A DNA stretch of 64,000 nt from contig NZ_AP024849.1 of NCBI RefSeq assembly GCF_019977655.1, positions 815,001 through 879,000 on the forward strand, read 5' to 3'. The notes beneath the pieces are model-generated. The model searched no databases. It was not told the DNA's origin and was given only the letters and a program-made list of their open reading frames with translations. A program made the position numbers and the translations under genes. Below, piece by piece: positions 58,273 to 64,000 of this stretch (its first letter is position 1; each line of letters starts with the position of its first letter). The DNA is from Clostridium gelidum. Lineage in GTDB: Bacteria; Bacillota; Clostridia; Clostridiales; Clostridiaceae.

Positions 58273-59415
58273 TTAAGCACTTACTATGATTTTGCTTGCA
58301 CTTACACCAGAATTAATTAAAAGTTGTTTAACTTTTTCACTCTTTACATAAATTGTAGCATTTGTACAATCATGAAATGGATTAATTCCTATACCCTTAG
58401 GACTATTTATGTAACTTGCTATACTTGTTACACTATCTGGAATGGTCATGCTTGTTAAATTTGTACAGCCTGCAAATGCATCTCTTTGTATACTTGTTAC
58501 ACCATTTGGTATTGTCATGCTTGTTAAATTAGTACAACCTTGAAATTCAAACTCATTTATAATTGTTATGCCATTTGGAATTATTATGCTTGTTAAACTA
58601 CTACAATCATTAAATGCACCACAACCTATACTTTTAACACTATCTGGAATGGTTATGCTTGTTAAATTAATACAATCCTGAAATATATCATTCCCCATAC
58701 TTGTTACACTATTTGGAATTGTTAAACTTGTTAAACTACTACATCCCGCAAATGCCTTAGTCTGAATAGTCTTCACACCATTTGGAATAATTATGCTTTT
58801 CAAACTCTTACACCCTCTAAATGCAGCTGTATTTATACTTGTTACACTATCTGGCATTGTTATACTTTTTAAATTACTGCATCCATCAAATGCAAACGGA
58901 TTTATACTTTTTACACTACTTGGAATGACTATGCTTGTTAGATTACTACAATTCATACATACTATAGATTCTACACCCGTCGTGCTATCTGGTATAGTTA
59001 TGCTTGTTAAATTCTTACAACTAGATGCTGATGTAAATCTTATACGTTTTACATCAGTACCATCAATTTTGTTTGGTATCACTACTGAACTATCAGAACC
59101 AGTATATTCTATTATTGTTCCAGTTGATTTATCAAATTTAAAGTTTCCACTTGTTGTAAGTTCTGCCCGCGCACCACTATCGCTTAGATAATATCCATCA
59201 ATTGTTGTATCTTTAGCCATGTAACCTTTAAAATCAAAATAGTACCATTTAGAATCAATTAATTTCCAACCTGTAGCCCATGAACTTCCTTCTTTATACC
59301 ACCAACCTGAAGGATTTGCTTTCCATTCTGCACTTGCCCCTATTGGATTTAGTGCTAATACTGAAGCTACAATTAATGAATGAGCTATTATTTTTATTAA
59401 TTTCAAACTTTTCAT
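58273..59415 (-). CDS. secreted leucine-rich-repeat (BspA-like) surface protein
   Basis: The 380-aa protein has a signal peptide (cleavage after ASA at about 29) and a cell-wall-binding, choline-binding-like repeat region (about 31-80: GWWYKEGSSWATGWKLIDSK, then WYYFDFKGYM). About nine to ten LRR_5 (BspA-type) repeats of 23 residues follow, with the pattern LTSITIPDSVTSIGxxAFxxC. The repeats are nearly regular at DNA level, so copy number could vary by recombination. Such proteins mediate adhesion or environmental contact; the ligand is unknown. It ends about 25 residues after the last repeat. Confidence 0.9.
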   Translation of the reverse strand: MKSLKLIKIIAHSLIVASVLALNPIGASAEWKANPSGWWYKEGSSWATGWKLIDSKWYYFDFKGYMAKDTTIDGYYLSDSGARAELTTSGNFKFDKSTGTIIEYTGSDSSVVIPNKIDGTDVKRIRFTSASSCKNLTSITIPDSTTGVESIVCMNCSNLTSIVIPSSVKSINPFAFDGCSNLKSITMPDSVTSINTAAFRGCKSLKSIIIPNGVKTIQTKAFAGCSSLTSLTIPNSVTSMGNDIFQDCINLTSITIPDSVKSIGCGAFNDCSSLTSIIIPNGITIINEFEFQGCTNLTSMTIPNGVTSIQRDAFAGCTNLTSMTIPDSVTSIASYINSPKGIGINPFHDCTNATIYVKSEKVKQLLINSGVSASKIIVSA

Positions 59416-59535
59416 TCTTTACCCCCTATGTAATTTGTTGTATACAATTATATCATATTTTTCCAGTAATACTTTTATTATTTATTAGAAAGATGTTTAA
59501 GTTAATTCATCAAATCTACATATGGAGTTAGCATA

Positions 59536-60384
59536 TCACAATTTTAGATTGGAACAATTAGATACATTCTGTAATTTACTTGATGATTTTCTAGTCATAT
59601 TAAATATAATACATAATAAAACTGTTAATTGTATTGTCCAATAAATAATTGAATACATATTAAAGTAGTTTAAAAAATCAGGAAAACATATAGAGGGAAT
59701 AAAATCATCAATGCAATGATATAAAATCGGAATTAATAAACTTCCCTTTACATGGTTATACAGCCATGTATATATAATGCTTAAGGAAATAGTTTGTAGA
59801 AGATATACAATAAAATTATCATATCCTTGAATATGGAATAAAAACATTGGTATATGCCAGCAAGTCCAAATAACCCCGGCTATTATACCTGATAATAGCG
59901 GAGTATACTTTTTTTGAAGCTTTGGCAATACAAAACCTCTCCATCCAAGTTCTTCACCAAGTGGCCCTCCAAAAAATAAGATAACTATTAGGCATGCTAA
60001 TAATGATAAAGGATTATCAAGGTTAAAACCAAATATCTGATTTATAATCTGAATTTTATAATCTGCCCCTGCTATAACGCAGATAAAATACGGTATATAA
60101 AATGATGCTGCAGAATAAAAAATTATAAAAACATAAAAAAGTGGATTAACTTTCCAAATAGTTAGCTTTTTCAGTAAGTCTTTTAATCCTTTTCTTCCAT
60201 AAAAGTAGTTAGTAAGAATTATGGACATAAGGCTTGGCATTAATGAACCTACTATACGAAAAATCGAATTCAAACTCGAACTGGTTGAAGTAAATGAAAT
60301 AATCCAAAACATCCAAGTAAACAGAAAAGTACTAATTAAATATAGTACTATTTTATTTTTATTAAAGCTTCTTGTAGTATTCAT
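59536..60384 (-). CDS. CPBP family intramembrane metalloprotease
   Basis: The 282-aa protein has about eight membrane segments and the CPBP (Abi/CAAX) motifs: EELGWRGFVLPKLQKKYTP (motif 1, Glu-Glu and Arg), WTCWHIPMF (motif 2, His), and YHCIDDFIP-like motif 3 near the C-terminus. Family members include prenyl-protein proteases and bacteriocin-immunity proteins. No bacteriocin gene is seen nearby. GGAGGAC precedes the ATG on the minus strand. Confidence 0.88.
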   Translation of the reverse strand: MNTTRSFNKNKIVLYLISTFLFTWMFWIISFTSTSSSLNSIFRIVGSLMPSLMSIILTNYFYGRKGLKDLLKKLTIWKVNPLFYVFIIFYSAASFYIPYFICVIAGADYKIQIINQIFGFNLDNPLSLLACLIVILFFGGPLGEELGWRGFVLPKLQKKYTPLLSGIIAGVIWTCWHIPMFLFHIQGYDNFIVYLLQTISLSIIYTWLYNHVKGSLLIPILYHCIDDFIPSICFPDFLNYFNMYSIIYWTIQLTVLLCIIFNMTRKSSSKLQNVSNCSNLKL

Positions 60385-60615
60385 TTCTAAGTCCTCCTTC
60401 TATATTAATCTTTGTAATTTTAAAATGAATATAAATTAATTATAATTGTTTAATATTCATTTAACCTTAGTTATATATTAAAATTACCTTAAGACTCATA
60501 TTAAGAAACTTATGTAATATTTTTCAATTATTGAAGAACCTCATTCTTATTAATTACTACGTCCAATCTACAGATTATCTAGCGCTTTGACTATTTATAA
60601 AATACATTAATAACT
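60385..60615. other. AT-rich spacer
   Basis: No gene seen; upstream DNA of the CPBP gene (minus) and downstream of a gene remnant. Confidence 0.4.
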
Positions 60616-60655
60616 AACAAAAGGAGAATGAGTTATTTGAAAACCCATTCTTTTA
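60616..60655 (-). terminator. terminator left behind the trmO fragment
   Basis: Read on the minus strand, AAAAGAATGGGT and ACTCATTCTCCTTTT form an imperfect stem around CAAAT, followed by TTTTG. Confidence 0.55.
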
Positions 60656-60679
60656 ATTAAAAGCATATAAATTTATTAA

Positions 60680-60832
60680 TTAGAAGTTAAAGACTGTACT
60701 CCAATTAAAGTCTCCAGATTCCTCCACACTTTTAGGCCAATTTGAACACCATTCTGGCACTAATGGATTTTCAACTCTATCAAAACTAGGAGTATATGGT
60801 TTAATATCCAAAATAGGAGTTCCATTATCAGC
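60680..60832 (-). pseudogene. C-terminal remnant of a TrmO/TsaA-like methyltransferase gene
   Basis: The minus strand reads ADNGTPILDIKPYTPSFDRV, then ENPLVPEWCSNWPKS, ending FNWSTVFNF. NGTPILDIKPY is the hallmark end of the TrmO (YaeB/TsaA, UPF0066) family, which methylates t6A37 in tRNA. Only about 50 residues remain. A stop codon lies immediately before them in frame and no start is present. It is a deletion remnant. Confidence 0.75.
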
Positions 60833-61026
60833 TTAATAATTCAACACAATCTCTTAAAATAACAATACAGTATAGATACTGATATATCCTGAAAAATATT
60901 ATTTTTATATCTTGTTTTTGAATTGCGCAGAAAAAAATATCCCAAATCCATTTCTGAATAATGCGATATTTCAATCTAGTATTTATTTTTGCTTGCACAT
61001 ATTATTATAATAGTGTTGAATGCATT

Positions 61027-61626
61027 CTATATATCACTGTAAATAGAATTTATATTTTTCGCATATTGCTTTGACACATACGCTTCCTGATATTGTAGTT
61101 TTTTCTCAGTTAAATTTTCATAATACTCTTTGTCCTGAATCTTTTTCTGATACATTCTCTCCAGTTCTTTTTTATTACTCTCAGCTTCACTGTACTTTTT
61201 TTCTGCCTTTTTGCTATAAAAGGAATCCTTATTACTGGAATGTGCCGCAAATGCTCCTTCGTTTTCCTTACAATAGGAATAGCCGCTATATCCATTTTGA
61301 TCAATCTTAGTAAGAACTGTACCTACTGGTTCGTAATGAGATGTCCTTGCATCCTCATTTAATGTCTGCATCATTTCCTCTTTAAATTTCGGTTCTTTCA
61401 TCATACGTTTAAATGCTCCATCTGTAATTTGAACCGATACACTAGCCCCTTTTTTATAGGGCAGGGCTTCTACCTTTTTCAAAAACTCTTGTTTAAAAGC
61501 CTTAAGTTTTTCTGCTTCACTACACTCTTTGCTCTCGCTTACTTTATCAGATGACTCTGTTTTCAAAGTTTGTGTTTTAGAAACTGAATAATTTGTTCCT
61601 TGTGCAAGTACTGAACTAATTTCCAT
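61027..61626 (-). CDS. DUF6033-like protein of unknown function
   Basis: The 199-aa soluble protein has no signal peptide. It contains KKGASVSVQITDGAFKRMMK, HYEPVGTVLTKIDQNGYSGY, and a highly charged helical C-terminus (KKAEKKYSEAESNKKELERM). It resembles the clostridial DUF6033 family from memory. Base composition is more GC-rich than its neighbours (for example Cys, Ser and Pro codons with C), which could reflect a different history. AAGGAGGA precedes the ATG on the minus strand. Confidence 0.65.
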   Translation of the reverse strand: MEISSVLAQGTNYSVSKTQTLKTESSDKVSESKECSEAEKLKAFKQEFLKKVEALPYKKGASVSVQITDGAFKRMMKEPKFKEEMMQTLNEDARTSHYEPVGTVLTKIDQNGYSGYSYCKENEGAFAAHSSNKDSFYSKKAEKKYSEAESNKKELERMYQKKIQDKEYYENLTEKKLQYQEAYVSKQYAKNINSIYSDI

Positions 61627-62246
61627 AACATCCTCCTTGTATTAACTTATTAGCAATTCCTACTAAGTATTAAATAACAAATAAAATCTACATTGTGGCC
61701 ATTTTAATGAATATGTTACATATGGCGTCATAAAAGTTGTTGATATTTCTTATTATAACATTCTATATAAATTATAGTATATTTTGTAAATATATCACTA
61801 TTTAATTTTGAAAGAATAATATTTTTATTTGTTTCTAATTGCTTTCTACAAACTAGGTAGAAACAAAATTATTTCTTGTTTCTATTTTCAATTGCATCTT
61901 ATTGTAATAATTTAGAATACCTGCCACTGCAAGAATGTATGTTCTTAATATGGCAATAATTATATTATACAAGTCTATTTTAAACAACAAAATAAGATGA
62001 TAAAATAGAGGCGTAAGATGAATAATAGTGATATAAGAAATAAGCAAAATAAAAACAATATTCATGATAAAAGCTATAAAGATTTATTATCTGCTTTGTA
62101 ATTAGTATTCTGCAATAATACCGAAAGTTTAATTTAGAATAATATAGTATTTTATAGTTACTATCATAGTAGCTATAAGATTATTCACAATAAAGATTAA
62201 TTGTGTTAGAATAGGGATATCAAACAGGAAGTATAGAAATATAAGT
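61627..62246. other. AT-rich intergenic region
   Basis: About 620 bases without a supported gene. The 70-codon minus frame at 61853-62065 is hydrophobic but lacks a ribosome binding site. Confidence 0.4.
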
Positions 62247-62411
62247 TTAGGCACAATCAAAAAAATAACAAGTCCATTTGCCAGCCTATTTTCCATCATG
62301 CTGTGTCGGCGAATTGCCCTAATAGGCCTGCTATGAGGGGAATTTGTCTCCTTGCCTGATGAAAAATATTCATGGCAACTTTGGACTTGTTATTTATTTT
62401 CATGTGCCTTA
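62247..62411. repeat. 165-bp foldback (MITE-like) element, copy 2
   Basis: It has the same length and ends (TTAGGCAC, GTGCCTTA) as the copy at 20697-20861, with about nine substitutions and no gaps. Several substitutions fall in the loop-forming centre. It has no coding capacity. Confidence 0.88.
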
Positions 62412-62541
62412 TACTTCTTTTATTTATGTGTAAGATAATCTGTGTGCAATTACGTGACGGTAATTTAATTATAAAATAATTAACATATGAACATTCAAAA
62501 AATAACGTATATAATTTTAAAAAAATAATTAAACAAAGATT

Positions 62542-62559
62542 AGCACATAGAAATGTGCT
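62542..62559 (+). promoter_or_regulatory. hairpin just before the radical SAM ribosome binding site
   Basis: AGCACAT-AGAA-ATGTGCT is a perfect 7-bp stem with a four-base loop, followed by TTTGAGGAGG. It ends four bases before the ribosome binding site. It could stabilise the mRNA 5' end or attenuate transcription. Confidence 0.45.
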
Positions 62560-62579
62560 TTTGAGGAGGAAATATATTA

Positions 62580-64000
62580 ATGAATAAAATTTCAGATGAT
62601 ATCTTATATAAGGTTGAGAAACCAAGTAGATATACTGGTGGGGAATTAAATGAAATTGTTAAGAACCCAAGTGAAGCTTTAATAAGATTTGCATTTTGTT
62701 TTCCTGATGTTTATGAGGTAGGTATGTCTCATTTAGGAAGTAGAATTCTTTATCATACTTTAAATGCAAGAGAAGATACATATTGCGAAAGAACATTTGC
62801 ACCATGGCCAGATATGGAAGTACAACTTAGAAAAAATGATATTCCATTATTCACGTTGGAGACTAAAGATTCTTTAAAGGAATTTGATATTTTAGGATTT
62901 ACCCTTCAATATGAAATGAGTTTTACCAATATTTTAAACATGATAAATATGGCTGGTATTACTATAAGAGCTTCTGAACGAAGTGAAGATGAACCTATAG
63001 TTATGGCAGGTGGTCCTTGTGCATATAATCCAGAACCACTATATGATATAGTTGATTTCTTTGAAATTGGTGAAGGCGAAGAAATGATGAATGATGTTTT
63101 GGATGTCTATAAAAAGTATAAAGGTAAGGGCAAAAAGAAAGAATTTTTAAGAGAAATATCTAAAATTCAAGGTATATACGTGCCTTCATTATATGATGTT
63201 ATTTATAATGAAGATAATACTATAAAAGAATTTAAACCAAAGTATGATGATGTTCCGAGTACTATTAAGAAGAGAATTATAAATAACTATACAAAGGTGG
63301 ATTTTCCAACCAATATTATAGTTCCTTATTCAGAGATTGTTCATGATAGAATAGTTTTAGAGATATTTAGAGGATGTACAAATGGATGTAGATTCTGTCA
63401 AGCTGGAATGCTTTATAGACCAGTTAGAGAAAAGAAAAAAGAAGATCTTGTAGAATTAGCTAGAGAATTAGTTAAAAATACAGGGTATGAAGAAATTTCT
63501 CTTTCATCATTAAGTACCTGTGATTATTCTGATATAAAGGGATTAATTACAGATTTAACAGAAGAACATGAAGAAAACAGAGTTGGAATAGCGCTTCCTT
63601 CAATTAGAGTTGACTCTTTTTCAGTTGATTTACTTAAGGATATCCAAAAGGTAAGAAAGAGTGGCTTAACTTTTGCACCAGAAGCAGGATCTCAAAGAAT
63701 GAGAGATGTAATAAATAAGGGACTTACAGAAGATAAAATTTTAAATGCAGCTAGAAGTGCTTTTGAAGCTGGATGGAAGACTCTTAAGCTTTATTTTATG
63801 GTTGGACTTCCTTATGAAGAACTTGAAGATTGTACTGGAATTGGAGAACTTGCAGAAAAAATTGTTGATGAATATAAAGCAGTTCCTAAGAAAAAGGGTG
63901 ATTATAAGGGCTTAAGACTTACAGTAAGTACATCAATACTTATACCTAAGCCATTTACACCATTCCAATGGACTCCTATGGCAAGACTTCAAGACGTAAA
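62580..64000 (+). CDS. B12-binding-type radical SAM protein (TIGR03960-like), 3' end outside window
   Basis: The ATG at 62580 follows GAGGAGGAAA. At least 473 residues are encoded before the window ends, with no stop. An N-terminal B12-binding-like region (RFAFCFPDVYEVGMSHLGSR, EDEPIVMAGGPCAYNPEPLY) precedes the radical SAM core. Its CX3CX2C cluster is at C266, C270 and C273 (RGCTNGCRFCQAG), followed by SLSSLSTCDYSDI and FAPEAGSQRMRDVINKGL. This is the form of the TIGR03960 family, often encoded just before a DUF2344 protein, RNase G and rplU-rplA in clostridia. The exact reaction is unknown. Confidence 0.92.
   Translation, partial: MNKISDDILYKVEKPSRYTGGELNEIVKNPSEALIRFAFCFPDVYEVGMSHLGSRILYHTLNAREDTYCERTFAPWPDMEVQLRKNDIPLFTLETKDSLKEFDILGFTLQYEMSFTNILNMINMAGITIRASERSEDEPIVMAGGPCAYNPEPLYDIVDFFEIGEGEEMMNDVLDVYKKYKGKGKKKEFLREISKIQGIYVPSLYDVIYNEDNTIKEFKPKYDDVPSTIKKRIINNYTKVDFPTNIIVPYSEIVHDRIVLEIFRGCTNGCRFCQAGMLYRPVREKKKEDLVELARELVKNTGYEEISLSSLSTCDYSDIKGLITDLTEEHEENRVGIALPSIRVDSFSVDLLKDIQKVRKSGLTFAPEAGSQRMRDVINKGLTEDKILNAARSAFEAGWKTLKLYFMVGLPYEELEDCTGIGELAEKIVDEYKAVPKKKGDYKGLRLTVSTSILIPKPFTPFQWTPMARLQDV

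Noticed and set aside
58273..59200. Regular repeats suggesting a CRISPR array
   Set aside because: They are in-frame 69-base coding repeats of a leucine-rich-repeat protein without spacers, and no cas gene is present.
61853..62065. Hydrophobic minus-strand ORF of 70 codons
   Set aside because: The region before its ATG has no ribosome binding site and no neighbouring gene suggests a function; hydrophobic translations are common in T-rich DNA.
62296..62625. Minus-strand ORF of 109 codons
   Set aside because: It runs through the 165-bp repeat and over the start of the radical SAM gene on the opposite strand.

Overview
The window looks like chromosomal DNA of a low-GC, spore-forming Firmicute, most likely Clostridium sensu stricto (C. 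beijerinckii-like). Supporting signs are the very AT-rich codon use, strong GGAGG-type ribosome binding sites, an alpha/beta-type spore protein, a SpoIVFB-type protease, a clostridial butanol dehydrogenase, and the maf-radC-mreBCD-mrdA and minCDE-rodA gene orders. The genus is inferred from gene content; no database was searched.

Layout. 1-3170: the end of an rRNA operon (23S lacking its first bases, then 5S and a terminator). 3170-6260: sparse DNA with a possible small RNA, a 56-aa ORF, a PD-(D/E)XK nuclease/transposase-like gene and a spore protein gene. 6338-10205: SbcD/SbcC-like (YhaO/YhaN) pair. 10332-11228: an orphan zinc-binding lipoprotein with a readable promoter and operator-like palindrome. 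11691-17509: a cheY-cheA-cheW-mcp chemosensory operon followed by a dead mcp tail. 18153-20681: a P-type cation ATPase behind a riboswitch-like leader. 21075-22241 (minus): an iron-type butanol dehydrogenase with a MerR-type promoter. 22469-28290: small membrane proteins, a NYN-LOTUS protein, a membrane-anchored MutS-like ATPase, a DEDDh exonuclease with zinc ribbon, and a CBS protein. 28410-30440 (minus): a PspA envelope-stress module. 30808-35077: an S1-domain protein, pyruvate kinase (minus) and a broken pepD. 35449-36859: NlpC/P60 and SPOR-like proteins. 37134-49885: the cell-shape and division block (maf, radC, mreBCD, mrdA, sfsA, minCDE, rodA) ending in an M50 protease with a short membrane partner. 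50138-61626: larger, less conserved genes (YcdB/SLH protein, a 1410-aa double DUF445 protein, a HipA-like kinase, a leucine-rich-repeat surface protein, a CPBP protease, a trmO remnant and a DUF6033-like protein). 62580-64000: the 5' part of a radical SAM gene.

Three kinds of dispersed foldback repeat sit in the intergenic spaces. A 165-bp family has two copies about 95% identical plus several internally deleted ones. A ~270-300-bp family has two copies, each lying between a gene and its probable terminator. A 25-30-bp CCCTTGTGG motif occurs three times. Several of these begin exactly at, and supply, the stop codon of the upstream gene. No phage, CRISPR array, complete insertion sequence or tRNA gene was seen. 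The best candidates for new biology are the palindromic repeats at gene ends, the two-state leader of the ATPase gene, the double DUF445 protein, and the cluster of membrane and nucleic-acid proteins at 22-28 kb.
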